Source of the DNA: Oligoflexia bacterium
GTDB lineage: Bacteria; Bdellovibrionota_G; JANQFH01
DNA: 64,000 bases
Reading direction: 5' to 3'
Assembly (NCBI GenBank): GCA_028277945.1
Contig: JANQFH010000068.1
Coordinates: 124,001 to 188,000, forward strand
Below the pieces are notes generated by a model. That model was not told the origin of the DNA. It saw nothing but the letters and a program-made list of their open reading frames with translations, and made no database searches. A program made the translations under genes and the position numbers. Position 1 is the first letter of the stretch. Each line of letters opens with the position of its first letter. Positions 28,218 to 39,245 of this stretch are shown here, piece by piece.

Positions 28218-29188
28218 TGAAGACCTACCTTGATTTTGAGAAACCGATCTACGACTTGGAACAAAAGATTTCCGAGCTAAAACAGTTCTCACGTACTGAA
28301 AAGCAGGATCTCAGCGAAGAGATAAAGCGGCTGACAAAAAAGTCGGAGAGGATGCTCAAGGAAATCTACTCCGGTCTCAACGATTGGCAGAAGATCCAGT
28401 TATCGCGTCATCCAGAGAGGCCTTATGCTCTTGATTACATTCAATACCTCTGTCGTGACTTTACCGAGCTGCACGGTGATCGCAACTTTGCAGACGACAA
28501 AGCTATCGTTGGTGGCCTCGCCACTTTCGATGGCCGTGGAGTTATCGTTGTAGGGCAACAGAAGGGACGCACAACCAAGGAGAAGATCTATCGTAATTTT
28601 GGTATGACGCGTCCGGAGGGTAACCGTAAAGCGCTGCGTCTTATGAGCCTAGCAGAGAGGTTGCGCCTGCCTATTCTCACCTTTGTCGATACACCAGGTG
28701 CTTATCCAGGCATAGGCGCGGAAGAACGTGGCCAAGCCGAAGCGATTGCCAAGAACATTATGGTGATGAGCCGACTGCAAGTGCCAATCGTAGTATCGGT
28801 GATTGGCGAGGGTGGCAGCGGTGGCGCTTTGGCGTTGGGTGTGGGCGATCGAGTACTGATGCTCGAGTATGCGATTTACTCTGTGATTTCGCCTGAGAGC
28901 TGTGCGGCGATTCTATGGCGAGACGCTGGCAAGGCAGAGCAGGCGGCGAAGGCGCTTAAGATTACTGCTGAACAGGTTCACAAGCTTAACGTTGTCGATG
29001 AGATCATCCGTGAACCTCAGGGCGGGGCGCATCGCAGTTTTAAAGAGACTGCAGAAAACCTCAAACAGGAAATCAAGCAGGCTATAGATGAGCTCTGCAA
29101 GCTGGATCAGGCAACACTCCTGCAGCGGCGTTATGAACGTTATCGCAAGCTTGGTGAATTCCGCGACAACGTCACCCGTATTCGTTAG
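28214..29188 (+). CDS. accA: Acetyl-CoA carboxylase carboxyltransferase subunit alpha
   Basis: [68 protein letters not shown]. Confidence 0.95.
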   Translation: MMKTYLDFEKPIYDLEQKISELKQFSRTEKQDLSEEIKRLTKKSERMLKEIYSGLNDWQKIQLSRHPERPYALDYIQYLCRDFTELHGDRNFADDKAIVGGLATFDGRGVIVVGQQKGRTTKEKIYRNFGMTRPEGNRKALRLMSLAERLRLPILTFVDTPGAYPGIGAEERGQAEAIAKNIMVMSRLQVPIVVSVIGEGGSGGALALGVGDRVLMLEYAIYSVISPESCAAILWRDAGKAEQAAKALKITAEQVHKLNVVDEIIREPQGGAHRSFKETAENLKQEIKQAIDELCKLDQATLLQRRYERYRKLGEFRDNVTRIR

Positions 29189-29244
29189 TAGTTCGCCGCT
29201 TGGATACGCTTGACTCCCTCGAGCAAAACAAGGAAAATGCCTGA

Positions 29245-29619
29245 GTGTCTAGAGCGGTGGAGAAAAAGGCTATCAAGCGACAGTTCGATCGTGTCGCCAT
29301 TGACACAGACGTGGAGCTGTCATTTGATGATTTTCAGTCATTCAAAATACAGTACGCAGAGAATATTTCCGTCGGCGGCATGTACCTACGCACGTCTGAG
29401 CTCGTGCCAGCCAATAGTACGCTGAGATTTCGTTTACGTATCAAAGATATTGATAAAGAGATTGTTGGTAAAGCCATTGTTGTGTGGACAAAAGAATTTA
29501 TCGGCGCAGAAGGTCAGCGCGGTGCTGGCATGGGTTTAAAGTTTTTTGAACTTGAAGGTGAGAGCGAGCGCTTTATTCGTGACTTTGTTGCCAAACATGT
29601 AGACTCCTACAAGATCTAG
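29245..29619 (+). CDS. PilZ-domain protein
   Basis: KRQFDRVAIDTDVEL...AENISVGGMYLRTSELVPANSTLRFRL; GTG start. Confidence 0.78.
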   Translation: MSRAVEKKAIKRQFDRVAIDTDVELSFDDFQSFKIQYAENISVGGMYLRTSELVPANSTLRFRLRIKDIDKEIVGKAIVVWTKEFIGAEGQRGAGMGLKFFELEGESERFIRDFVAKHVDSYKI

Positions 29620-29645
29620 AGTTCAGCACTGTAGTGTAAACGACG

Positions 29646-31166
29646 ATGCTCAAAGACATTCGCAGATCTGTCAATACATTTTCTATCAAGCTCTTGATGA
29701 TATTGCTGGTGCTGTCGTTTGTTTTGTTTTACGGCTATGAAACCACGAGCAGCTGCAGCCCTGGTTCCGTAGCCAAGGTACGCGGCACGTTAATTTCACA
29801 GAGTGAGTTCACTTCGCGATTACGAGTACAGATGGAGAACTATCGACGTGTGATCAACCGAGATTTGGACGAGTCGCTCTTTGGTTTCTTTAGGCAGTCC
29901 ATACTCGAGGGCTTGGTCAACAACACTCTGCTTTTTCACGAAGCACAACAGCTTGGCATAGAAGTTGGTGATGCCATCTTGAGGAGGACATTGGAGGAGA
30001 ACTTTAGCAATCCTGAAACAAAACAGTTTGATTTGCAGTTCTACAAAAACTACGTCATGCGATATCTGCGTAGCTCTCCAAAGCAATACGAAGAACAGCT
30101 CCGTGCCGATCTGACGGCGTCGAAGTTACGGAGTTTTCTTGAGCGCTCTGTGAAAGTCTCGAGCTCAGAGTTGGAAGCCAGTGTTGTGCATAAGAATCGG
30201 CAGGTCAATTTTGAGTTTATTGCGGTCGACCCACAGAGTTTAGAGACGGCGACTGAGGTTAGCGACGATGACCTGCAACAGTACTATGAAGAACACCAAA
30301 GTGACTTTCTCAAGCCAGCAGAGAGAAAGATTGAGTACCTCCATTTGCGCAGCAAAGACTATCAAAAGTCAGAGAATGAGGAACGTCAAGAAACAGACAA
30401 AAAGGTCAAGGCCGACGCAGAAAAGCTTCTCGCTCGTCTAAAGGCGCGGCCAGAAGATTCTTTGCAGGAAGTCATTGGCAAGATTAACGCGACTTACAAG
30501 ACCACCGGATACTTTGCAAAGAGTGACACCATACCAGGCATTCCAGACAGCAATGTGGTTGTCAATAACGCCTTTGCACTTAAGGTCGGAGAGCTCTCTA
30601 ATGTTGTCAAAGGTTGGTTGAGTGGTGACTACTATATACTCCGCGTTGTCGAGGAGCGACCACCGCAGCAACGCTCCTTTGACGAGGTAAAGGCCGAGGT
30701 GCAAATAAACTACATGGAAGTAGAAAAGGTCAAACAGGCAGAGAGGTTAGTAGACCGTCTACTTGCCAAAGTGCGTTCAGGTGAGGCTTTTACCGAGACG
30801 GCACAAAAGTTTGGACTCAAAGCAGACGAAACAGGATTTTTTAGACAGAGTGATGGGCAGAGCATCCCAAAAATCGGCTATTCCAAGGAGGCGTACACAG
30901 AGCTCTTTTCTCTTGCCGCAACTGGGGATCAGCTGCTCAAGAAGCCATTGAAGATTGCTGGCAGCTACTACATCTTTCGGGCCAAGGCAGAGAAGACCGC
31001 GGACGCTACAGAGCTACAGGAGGCGCTGGAGAAAGAGCGCACCGACCTTCTGGCTGACAAGAGGCGGCTGGCGACAACGGAGTGGACCAAGTGGGTTCGT
31101 GATAGTGCCGAAGCAGCCGGAGATATTGTTTTTTACGAAGTTGCTAGCCAAGGCCAGAACCAATAG
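29646..31166 (+). CDS. PpiD/SurA-like membrane-anchored peptidyl-prolyl isomerase
   Basis: N-terminal TM, SurA_N-type region, VVNNAFALKVGELSNVVKGWLSGDYYILRVVE parvulin-like segment. Confidence 0.82.
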   Translation: MLKDIRRSVNTFSIKLLMILLVLSFVLFYGYETTSSCSPGSVAKVRGTLISQSEFTSRLRVQMENYRRVINRDLDESLFGFFRQSILEGLVNNTLLFHEAQQLGIEVGDAILRRTLEENFSNPETKQFDLQFYKNYVMRYLRSSPKQYEEQLRADLTASKLRSFLERSVKVSSSELEASVVHKNRQVNFEFIAVDPQSLETATEVSDDDLQQYYEEHQSDFLKPAERKIEYLHLRSKDYQKSENEERQETDKKVKADAEKLLARLKARPEDSLQEVIGKINATYKTTGYFAKSDTIPGIPDSNVVVNNAFALKVGELSNVVKGWLSGDYYILRVVEERPPQQRSFDEVKAEVQINYMEVEKVKQAERLVDRLLAKVRSGEAFTETAQKFGLKADETGFFRQSDGQSIPKIGYSKEAYTELFSLAATGDQLLKKPLKIAGSYYIFRAKAEKTADATELQEALEKERTDLLADKRRLATTEWTKWVRDSAEAAGDIVFYEVASQGQNQ

Positions 31167-31260
31167 GCGGCGGTTTGGCGATGTCGGATAAAAAGGTCGT
31201 GTTTTCCTGCTTAGAGCGATATACTCCAGCCATGCAGCTGACACAGGGCAGTAAAGGCAT

Positions 31261-32889
31261 ATGAGAGGGCAGCAGCGCCGTTTCAATTGTCTTTTTGTTT
31301 ATCCGCCCTTTACCTCGCAATCGTTTTGGAATTACCGGCAGACCTGTGAGCTTATTGGAGCTCGTTACCCTGCAGCTCCGCTTGGGTTGGTGACCATTGC
31401 GGCAATGTTGCCAGAGTCGTGGCATGTCAAGCTGGTAGACTGCAATATCGAGCCGTTAGAAGAAAAAGACATCCTTTGGGCAGATTTGATTTTCAGTGGT
31501 GGTATGATTGCTCAGCAGACGGCTCATTTAGATTTGATTGAGAAGCTCAAGCGCTATAATAAGGTTCATATAGTCGGCGGTCCTGACGCTACCTCGAGTC
31601 CGCATGTATACGATCAAGCAGATCATTTGGTTTTAGGCGAGGCAGAGGTCACACTACCGGAATTTTTACGTGACTTGAAAAACGGCAGGGCAAGGCACCT
31701 CTACGAAGCCGGGGATCGTAAGGCCGACATGAGCAAGACGCCCATACCGCGTTTCGACCTGCTGAAGTTTGATCGCTATCTGCACGTGGGGATTCAGTTT
31801 GCACGCGGCTGCCCCTTCAAATGCGAATTCTGTGACATCATCGAACTCTATGGCCGTGTTCCCAGAGTCAAAACCGATACGCAGATTCTTAATGAACTGC
31901 AACAACTCTACGATCTTGGTTATCGTGGCCATGTTGATTTTGTCGATGACAACTTTATTGGTAATAAGAAAGCAGTAAAAGTTCTATTGCCAAAATTAAG
32001 TGAGTGGTTGAAGGAACACAGATGGCCCTTTGAGTTTAGTACAGAGGCTTCGATAAACTTAGCTGATGATGTTAGACTCATGGCGCTTATGCAAGAGGTG
32101 GGGTTCTCTTGTATCTTTGTGGGTATTGAGAGTCCAGATGAAGAAACCTTAATCAGTACACAGAAAAAACAAAATACCCGCCGTTCTATCCCACAGAGTA
32201 TTGAGAAGATTTACCAGCACGGTATGTTTGTAAATGCCGGTTATATTGTTGGGTTAGATGGTGAGCGAGGCAGCGTCGCCAAAGGTATTTTGCGAAACAT
32301 AGAAGAGACGGCAATCCCGGTAAACATGACCGGTCTGTTATTTGCGTTGCCGAATACGCAGCTCTCACGGCGTCTAGCCAAAGAGGGACGCCTGCAGACA
32401 GGTTTTGAGGTGGTCGCCCAAGGTGTTGGTGATCAGTGTCTTGCCGGTCTCAACTTTGAGACCCAACGACCGCGAAGGGAGGTTTTGGAAGACTACAAAA
32501 AAGTCGTCTATGAATCCTACAAGCCGGAAAACTATTTCAATCGTGTCGAACGTGTGGCACTTAACTTAGACTGTTCGAAGAAGCGTTTACACCTGCCACT
32601 GAAAACTCGTCTAAAAGACCTTCGTGGTCTGTTTCGTCTCATCCGTTCTATGGGAGTGTCGTCCTCCTATCGCAAACACTTCTGGCAGGTACTTTTGAGA
32701 TGTCTGCTTAAGAATCCAAAGGCCATACGTTATGCTGTGGCCTTGATGGCACTCTACCTCCACTTTGGACCGTTCAGCCGTTATATCGCAGATCACATCC
32801 GCATTGAGATTGAGCGGCTGCGTAGATTAGAGCGAGAGGAGCAGACGGTCTTTGACGGCCTCAAAGAAGTTGTGGCGATTTCCCTTTGA
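31261..32889 (+). CDS. B12-binding domain radical SAM protein (DUF4070-containing type)
   Basis: ARYPAAPLGLVTIAAMLP..VKLVDCNIEPL (B12-binding-like); FARGCPFKCEFCDIIELYGRVPRVK (CxxxCxxC). Confidence 0.87.
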   Translation: MRGQQRRFNCLFVYPPFTSQSFWNYRQTCELIGARYPAAPLGLVTIAAMLPESWHVKLVDCNIEPLEEKDILWADLIFSGGMIAQQTAHLDLIEKLKRYNKVHIVGGPDATSSPHVYDQADHLVLGEAEVTLPEFLRDLKNGRARHLYEAGDRKADMSKTPIPRFDLLKFDRYLHVGIQFARGCPFKCEFCDIIELYGRVPRVKTDTQILNELQQLYDLGYRGHVDFVDDNFIGNKKAVKVLLPKLSEWLKEHRWPFEFSTEASINLADDVRLMALMQEVGFSCIFVGIESPDEETLISTQKKQNTRRSIPQSIEKIYQHGMFVNAGYIVGLDGERGSVAKGILRNIEETAIPVNMTGLLFALPNTQLSRRLAKEGRLQTGFEVVAQGVGDQCLAGLNFETQRPRREVLEDYKKVVYESYKPENYFNRVERVALNLDCSKKRLHLPLKTRLKDLRGLFRLIRSMGVSSSYRKHFWQVLLRCLLKNPKAIRYAVALMALYLHFGPFSRYIADHIRIEIERLRRLEREEQTVFDGLKEVVAISL

Positions 32890-32951
32890 TTTATCAGAAT
32901 AAAGTTGACTTTTTGCAGGTTTCGGGATTTAAGCAGTGGCTTTAACCCGGC

Positions 32952-34277
32952 ATGACCGCAACTGCTGAAAATCCAACTCGTTTTGGCGAAACGAGCGCAG
33001 CAGCACGACTCCGACGGTTTGCGGCGGTGCGCGAGCGAACGGCGCGTCTGTGTGATCCGCTTGCTATTGAAGACTATGTCATCCAAACTGTCGCTGAGGT
33101 TAGCCCACCGAAGTGGCATCTTGCTCATACCACCTGGTTTTTCGAACACTTCATACTAGCCGAACACCTAGCACACTACCGTCGTTTTCATACCGACTAT
33201 GGTTATTTGTTTAACTCATACTACGAAGGCGTCGGCAAATACTTTCCACGAACTCAACGTGGACTGCTATCGCGGCCCAGCGTTAGCGAGATTTTGGCGT
33301 ACCGTCGCCATGTGAACCAGGCTATGAATACATTGCTCAGCGCCAATTTATCCAAAGACCGATCAAAACGGATTATGCAATTGACCGAGATTGGCCTACA
33401 GCATGAGCAACAGCACCAAGAACTGTTGCTCATGGATATTAAATACAACTTTGCCTTCAACCCGATGAAGCCAGCTTATCTCGATAGCTCTAACAAAGAA
33501 GAGCAGGGCTCTGCGGCGCCGGAGTCTGTAGAGTTCGCTTGGCTCTCTATCCCAGGAGGTTTGGTTGAGGTGGGTACTTCAACGACGCATAGGTTTGTCT
33601 ATGACAATGAAAAACCGCGCCATCGAGTTCATCTGCAACCCTTCCTCTTGGGCAATCGTCTGGTGACCAACGGCGAGTACCTCGAATTCATCGCAGCTGG
33701 AGGATATCAGCAGCCCCAGTGGTGGCTTGCAGATGGTTGGAACACCGTGCAGCAGAACCAGATCCGCGCACCGCTCTATTGGTACCAGAAGAAAGCAGAT
33801 TGGTTTGTTTACACCCTACGCGGCGAGGTGCGCTTAGACGAACAAGAGCCCGTCTCCCACGTGAGCTATTATGAGGCAGATGCCTATGCGCGTTGGCGTG
33901 GTGCTAGACTGCCCTTAGAACAGGAGTGGGAGCATGCCCTCTCTTGTCATCCTCCTGATACGACAACGGCCAACTTTGTGGAAAAGGGAGTGCGCCATCC
34001 TCTTCCAGCCAATGCGAATGCAAAAACTGATCTGTATCAGGGAGTTGGTGATCTTTGGGAGTGGAGTAGTAGCCCCTACCAACCCTACCCAGGCTATCGT
34101 GCTTTTCCCGGACTGCTCGGTGAATACAATGGTAAGTTTATGTGCAATCAGATGGTATTGCGCGGTGGCTGTTGTGTCACTCCAGCGACTCATTTTCGTC
34201 CTACCTATCGCAACTTCTTCTTTCCGTATGACCGTTGGGCCTTTAGCGGCATTCGTCTAGCCAAGGATGGTGGCTGA
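32952..34277 (+). CDS. egtB: Ergothioneine biosynthesis protein EgtB (FGE-sulfatase + DinB fold)
   Basis: SPPKWHLAHTTWFFE, HEQQHQELLLMDIKY, WEWSSSPYQPYPGY, VLRGGCCVTP. Confidence 0.92.
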   Translation: MTATAENPTRFGETSAAARLRRFAAVRERTARLCDPLAIEDYVIQTVAEVSPPKWHLAHTTWFFEHFILAEHLAHYRRFHTDYGYLFNSYYEGVGKYFPRTQRGLLSRPSVSEILAYRRHVNQAMNTLLSANLSKDRSKRIMQLTEIGLQHEQQHQELLLMDIKYNFAFNPMKPAYLDSSNKEEQGSAAPESVEFAWLSIPGGLVEVGTSTTHRFVYDNEKPRHRVHLQPFLLGNRLVTNGEYLEFIAAGGYQQPQWWLADGWNTVQQNQIRAPLYWYQKKADWFVYTLRGEVRLDEQEPVSHVSYYEADAYARWRGARLPLEQEWEHALSCHPPDTTTANFVEKGVRHPLPANANAKTDLYQGVGDLWEWSSSPYQPYPGYRAFPGLLGEYNGKFMCNQMVLRGGCCVTPATHFRPTYRNFFFPYDRWAFSGIRLAKDGG

Positions 34278-35236
34278 TGCCATTGCACGATGCCTACCAA
34301 CACCAAGAGGCCGATGGGTTTAAACAGGATGTCCTGACCGGTCTGGCTTCGCTGCCAAAGAGTATTCCGCCAAAGTACTTCTACGATGAGAGAGGTTCGC
34401 AGCTCTTTGCCGAGATCTGTCGTCAGCCCGAGTACTATCTTACCAACAGTGAAGTGAAGATTCTCCAAGAGAACGCCGAAGAGATGGCTGACCGTATTGG
34501 ACCTGGAGCGCTCTTCATTGAGTATGGCAGCGGGGCGAGTGAGAAGATCCGTATCCTTCTCAATGCCCTGCAGGACATGGTTGCCTACGTGCCGGTTGAC
34601 ATCTCAAAAGAGTACTTACAGCAGGCAACTCAGAAGCTTGCTGTTGACTATCCGCAGTTTAAGATCCTTCCAGTCTACGCTGACTACACCCACGAGTTCG
34701 CCCTGCCACCGATCGCAGCAGCGATTGACGCAACCAAAGTGGTCTTTCTGCCAGGATCGACCGTTGGTAATTTGGAACCGATGGATGCCAGGGCACTGCT
34801 TGAGAGTATCCGTACCGTTGTCCAACCACACGGTTTTCTCTTAATCGGCGTGGATGTTACAAAGGAGAAGCACATCTTAGATTGTGCTTACAATGACGCT
34901 GCCGGCGTGACCGCGGAATTTAATAAAAATCTCTTGTCACGGATCAACCGTGAGTTAGATGGAAGTTTTGACCTCGATACTTTTTTACATCGTGCCTTTT
35001 TTAACCAAGATCTAAATCGTATTGAAATGCATCTTGTCAGTGAGAAAGATCAGTTTGTCAGCGTAGCCAATCAGAGGTTTCGGTTTCACAAGGGCGAAAG
35101 CATCCACACAGAGAACTCCTATAAGTATCCGCTGGAAGAGTTTCGCCAACTAGCCGCCCAAGCTGGGATGAAACGAGTTGCCTACTGGTTAGACAGCCAA
35201 GGCTGGTTCAGCGTTCAGCTGTTTCAGGTCGGCTGA
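34277..35236 (+). CDS. egtD: L-histidine N(alpha)-methyltransferase EgtD
   Basis: SIPPKYFYDERGSQLFAEICRQPEYYLTNSEVKIL, FIEYGSGASEKI, FLPGSTVGNLEP. Confidence 0.93.
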   Translation: MPLHDAYQHQEADGFKQDVLTGLASLPKSIPPKYFYDERGSQLFAEICRQPEYYLTNSEVKILQENAEEMADRIGPGALFIEYGSGASEKIRILLNALQDMVAYVPVDISKEYLQQATQKLAVDYPQFKILPVYADYTHEFALPPIAAAIDATKVVFLPGSTVGNLEPMDARALLESIRTVVQPHGFLLIGVDVTKEKHILDCAYNDAAGVTAEFNKNLLSRINRELDGSFDLDTFLHRAFFNQDLNRIEMHLVSEKDQFVSVANQRFRFHKGESIHTENSYKYPLEEFRQLAAQAGMKRVAYWLDSQGWFSVQLFQVG

Positions 35237-35279
35237 GTGAATCTAAAAGACGAGCTTTGATGTTTTTTGCCGCTACATG

Positions 35280-35369
35280 GCGTGTCTAACAAGTCTTTGG
35301 CGAATGGCTCGTCGGCCTCCGGCCTCCGGCCTCCTGCGCTTGATTTCGCCGCAGACTTATTAGACACGC
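35280..35369 (+). repeat. Palindromic element, family member C, containing 3 tandem ggcctcc units
   Basis: gcgtgtctaacaagtct (35280-35296) vs agacttattagacacgc (35353-35369), 1 mismatch in 17; ggcctcc x3 at 35314-35334; core shared with 7991-8052. Confidence 0.88.
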
Positions 35370-35482
35370 CTGCAGAGGTAAAGCCAAAGTGCAGAGCTCG
35401 AAGGTTGTCTCATCATCGCCGACATAGAGGTGTGTAGCATAAGCAAGACATTTGTCTTAAAGCCTTTGCGGGCTCTCGAAAT

Positions 35483-35515
35483 AAAAAAGGCCGAGAGCGA
35501 ACTCCCGGCCCTTTT
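35483..35515 (-). terminator. Intrinsic terminator with UUCG tetraloop
   Basis: Minus strand reads ggccgggag-ttcg-ctctcggcc-tttttt; lies 3' of the lipoprotein gene. Confidence 0.85.
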
Positions 35516-35540
35516 GTGGTCTTCATGGACTCTCTTAACT

Positions 35541-36914
35541 CTACTCGCCTAGGTCCTCGTTGATATCCTGGTTGTCTTGGGAGTGGCAGTAGTCAAAGAG
35601 GTTGTTAAGCGCTTCCGACTCTTCCATAATGGCTTCGCAAGTCGAGAAGTCATAGTCGGTCACGTCCACTTCAAGGTAGTCGCCCGTGCAATCCCAACTG
35701 TCTTGGAAAGAAACAGTTGCGGTGCTGGGATCTGGCAGTGTAGCATCGGCAACGGCATCAGCGAAAGGTGATGCGGAGTTGGCAATGATGGTCACATCTG
35801 GCAATGTGCTCTCACCGTCGGCGATCGAGTAAGACTCGGTGATCTCGCCTTCAAACGGGCAAGCACCATCCACAGCAGCGGTCTGATTGCCTTCGTGGTC
35901 ATAACATTTATCCACGCAGGAGTTGAGGTGCTCTTCAGGCACGCCCCACTGCTGACACTGTTGTGCATCAGGCGCAGGAAACGAGGCATTAAACGATACT
36001 CGTGCTGAGCCAAGGACACTGCCGTCATCGTTGATGCCAAAACGGCTAACCATGCGGTTGGTAAACTCATTACCTTCATATTCGGCACTGTGGCCACCAC
36101 TGATAACGTTGGTCAGCGTGGCTGGGTCGGCGCTAAATGAAAGTACGCCATTGCCCCAGGCACCGAGAAAGTTCATGGAAAAGGTAGCCACGAGCTCATC
36201 CGCATTCTCTGTGGAAGGCTCAAATAGCGCTTCGATCTGCAGCTTGTCTTCAAAGGTGTTGCCTTGGTCATCGCTACCGACAAACTGGTTGACGATCGTA
36301 CCGGAAATGGCATCACCGGTGGTGTAGCGAACTTCAACGTCTTTTCTCAAATCGCCATCGTCTTCTTCATTACAGGCATCCATGCTGATCTGATCGCCGC
36401 TCTTCTTAAAACGTGTATAGACCTGTGCCGGCGGGCCTTCATCGTGCTCGCCCTCAGGTCCTTCACCATGACCTTGGCTTTGGCCTGCATCTGCCTCGTC
36501 ACTAAAGATGAGGTGCAGGTATTTCCAGTCGCCATTGTCATCAAAGTCGACCTCACCCTCGGACTGTGCATGTACCTGGGTGATGTAGCAGTTAAACATC
36601 TGTAGCTCTTTAGAGAAGCGGATCGCCTCTGCCTTGAGAGCCAAAGTTTCACAGCCAGCACGCGAGAAGTCACCTTCGCTCTTGGTGGCTACCTTGAGGC
36701 CGCCGAGCTTGGCTGAAACCGTATTGTTTTCGGTATCGCTGTAATCGTAGTCGCTCAGATCAAGACTGGGCAGATCTCCCAGGTTGCTGATCTGCGTGGC
36801 GCTGCTGTCGCTATCTGAGCTGGTGCTGCTATCGCTACCAGCGCATCCAATTAGGAAACCTAAAAAGAGCACCGCAGCCGCCATGAGTTTTACTGGGCGT
36901 TGGTTTTGGTTCAT
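35541..36914 (-). CDS. Hypothetical lipoprotein
   Basis: Signal peptide with lipobox FLIGCAGSDSS, Ser/Asp-rich linker, long unbroken ORF, downstream terminator. Confidence 0.7.
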   Translation of the reverse strand: MNQNQRPVKLMAAAVLFLGFLIGCAGSDSSTSSDSDSSATQISNLGDLPSLDLSDYDYSDTENNTVSAKLGGLKVATKSEGDFSRAGCETLALKAEAIRFSKELQMFNCYITQVHAQSEGEVDFDDNGDWKYLHLIFSDEADAGQSQGHGEGPEGEHDEGPPAQVYTRFKKSGDQISMDACNEEDDGDLRKDVEVRYTTGDAISGTIVNQFVGSDDQGNTFEDKLQIEALFEPSTENADELVATFSMNFLGAWGNGVLSFSADPATLTNVISGGHSAEYEGNEFTNRMVSRFGINDDGSVLGSARVSFNASFPAPDAQQCQQWGVPEEHLNSCVDKCYDHEGNQTAAVDGACPFEGEITESYSIADGESTLPDVTIIANSASPFADAVADATLPDPSTATVSFQDSWDCTGDYLEVDVTDYDFSTCEAIMEESEALNNLFDYCHSQDNQDINEDLGE

Positions 36915-37176
36915 GATCCTTCTCCTCCTTCAACTGGGTTTTGGTTGTACCCCTTAATGGGGGCAGCGCTACCTACAGCAAGATGCTTGCCACATTTATC
37001 ATCTTTAAATTTCAAATAGTTAGATCGTTAGGCAGCAGTCTAGAGGAGGGTTTTTTAACCCCAAGAGACTTTCTTTCAGAGGTCAGGATTAATGATTTTA
37101 AGGAGTTAACCTCTAAACCCAAGGTGGTTTTTTCCACCCACCCCGGTGTTTTTTTATGCGGAGGATGGCAGCACTC

Positions 37177-39132
37177 TTACGAGTTTGAGCCCGAGACCTC
37201 GTCAAACTCAGCATCGACGACGTTGTCTGCTTTGCCCTTATCCTTACCGTTGCCCGAACTCTCTGGTTGGCCTGGTTGGGCAGCAGACGGTTGCGCAGCA
37301 GCCGCACTAGCGTCTGGAACACCTTGCGCGGCGCTCTGCTTGTAAGCTATCTCTGCCAGCTTGTGGCTGGCTTTGGTCAGCGTTTCCATCTTTGCCTTCA
37401 TCTCGTCAACGTTCTTGCTCTCCAGACTCTTTTTGGCATCGGCAATCGCACTCTCGAGGTTGCCAAGCTCTTCAGCAGGCAGTTTGTCCTTGTGCTCGCT
37501 GACCATCTTTTCCGTGCTGTAGATCAGAGTATCGAGTTGGTTGCGTGTCTCAATCTCTTCACGCTTCTTTTTATCCTCTTCGGCATGCTGCTCAGAGTCT
37601 GTGACCATGCGGTTGATTTCCTCTTCATTGAGACCGCTGGAGGCAGTGATGGTAATCTTCTGCTCCTTACCGGTGCCTTTGTCTTTAGCCGAGACATTGA
37701 GGATGCCGTTGGCGTCAATATCAAAACCAACTTCGATCTGTGGAACACCACGGGGTGCGGGCATAATTCCTTCGAGGTGGAAACGTCCAAGGGTACGGTT
37801 GTCACCAGCCATGTCGCGTTCCCCTTGGAGAACATGAATCTCCACACTCGGCTGGCTGTCTTGGGCGGTAGAGAAAATCTCGCTCTTGCGTGTGGGGATT
37901 GTGGTGTTACGTTCGATCAGCTTGGTCATCACCCCACCTAGAGTTTCTACGCCGAGAGAGAGAGGCGTTACATCCAACAGCAGAATGTCTTTGACATCAC
38001 CGGCAAGTACGCCACCTTGGATGGCGGCGCCAACGGCGACAACCTCATCGGGGTTGACACCTTTGTGAGGTTCCTTTTTGAAGAGATCTTGCACCAGCTG
38101 CTGTACCTTAGGAATACGGGTAGAACCCCCAACGAGAACAACTTCGTCTATCTTATCGGCCTGTAGACCGGCATCCTTGAGCGCGTTTAAACAGGGTGCC
38201 TTGGTTTTTTCAATGATTGGATCGACGAGTTTTTCAAACTGAGCTCGACTCAGTTTGATGTTCATGTGTTTGGGACCTGAGGCATCTGCCGTCAGAAACG
38301 GCAGGTTGATCTCCGTCTCCATGGTGGTTGAGAGCTCAATCTTCGCTTTCTCTGCAGCCTCTTTGAGCCGTTGCAGCACCATCTTGTCGTTGCTGACGTC
38401 GATACCTTGATCCTTTTTGAACTCAGCAATCAACCAGTCGACGAGAATTTGATCAATGTCATCGCCACCAAGGTGGGTATCACCGTTGGTTGCCTTAACT
38501 TCAACGACGTTATCGCCGACCTCAAGAATCGAGATATCAAAGGTACCGCCACCGAAGTCATAAACAGCAATGGTTTCGTTTTTCTTCTTATCCAAGCCGT
38601 AGGCTAGTGCAGCAGCTGTGGGTTCATTGATAATACGCTTTACTTCCAACCCGGCGATTTGTCCGGCATCTTTTGTCGCTTGGCGTTGGCTGTCGTTGAA
38701 GTAAGCGGGTACGGTGATCACCGCTTCTTTCACCTCACTGCCAAGATAGCTCTCTGCCGCACGTTTCAATTTGCGCAGCACATGCGCCGAGATCTCAGGC
38801 GGCGCGTAAGCTTTACCCAACACCTCGATCTCAAAGCCTTCGTTTTTGCCTGCCTTCTTTATGTTGTAGGGGACCCGTTTGATCTCATCGCTGACTTCAT
38901 CAAAACGGCGCCCCATGAAGCGTTTGACCGAGAAGACGGTATTCTCTGGGTTGGTTACCGCCTGCCGCTTGGCCACCTGGCCGACAAGCAGCTCGCCCTC
39001 TTTGTTCATGGCCACGACCGATGGGGTGGTCCGGCCTCCCTCTTCATTGGTGATGACCTTGGCATCACCGCCCTCTAAAAGAGCCACCACCGAGTTGGTG
39101 GTTCCCAAATCAATCCCAATAATTTTAGACAT
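37177..39132 (-). CDS. dnaK: Chaperone protein DnaK (Hsp70)
   Basis: [48 protein letters not shown]. Confidence 0.97.
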   Translation of the reverse strand: MSKIIGIDLGTTNSVVALLEGGDAKVITNEEGGRTTPSVVAMNKEGELLVGQVAKRQAVTNPENTVFSVKRFMGRRFDEVSDEIKRVPYNIKKAGKNEGFEIEVLGKAYAPPEISAHVLRKLKRAAESYLGSEVKEAVITVPAYFNDSQRQATKDAGQIAGLEVKRIINEPTAAALAYGLDKKKNETIAVYDFGGGTFDISILEVGDNVVEVKATNGDTHLGGDDIDQILVDWLIAEFKKDQGIDVSNDKMVLQRLKEAAEKAKIELSTTMETEINLPFLTADASGPKHMNIKLSRAQFEKLVDPIIEKTKAPCLNALKDAGLQADKIDEVVLVGGSTRIPKVQQLVQDLFKKEPHKGVNPDEVVAVGAAIQGGVLAGDVKDILLLDVTPLSLGVETLGGVMTKLIERNTTIPTRKSEIFSTAQDSQPSVEIHVLQGERDMAGDNRTLGRFHLEGIMPAPRGVPQIEVGFDIDANGILNVSAKDKGTGKEQKITITASSGLNEEEINRMVTDSEQHAEEDKKKREEIETRNQLDTLIYSTEKMVSEHKDKLPAEELGNLESAIADAKKSLESKNVDEMKAKMETLTKASHKLAEIAYKQSAAQGVPDASAAAAQPSAAQPGQPESSGNGKDKGKADNVVDAEFDEVSGSNS

Positions 39133-39245
39133 TTACATTCCTCCTGCGTCACAAACCAGCAGTTCGTGGTTGTGCCGACGCCCTACGCCCTATGAAAGAT
39201 AAGCAGTTAGGAAGAGGTGTCAAGGCCGAGGCTTGTATCAGCCTA

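Noticed and set aside
37115-37160. Intrinsic terminator downstream of dnaK
   Set aside because: Only a weak ggtgg/ccacc stem and interrupted T runs could be seen; not strong enough to call.
37267-37941. 224-aa plus-strand ORF opposite dnaK
   Set aside because: Antisense ORFs opposite dnaK are a common codon-bias artefact; dnaK is unambiguous.
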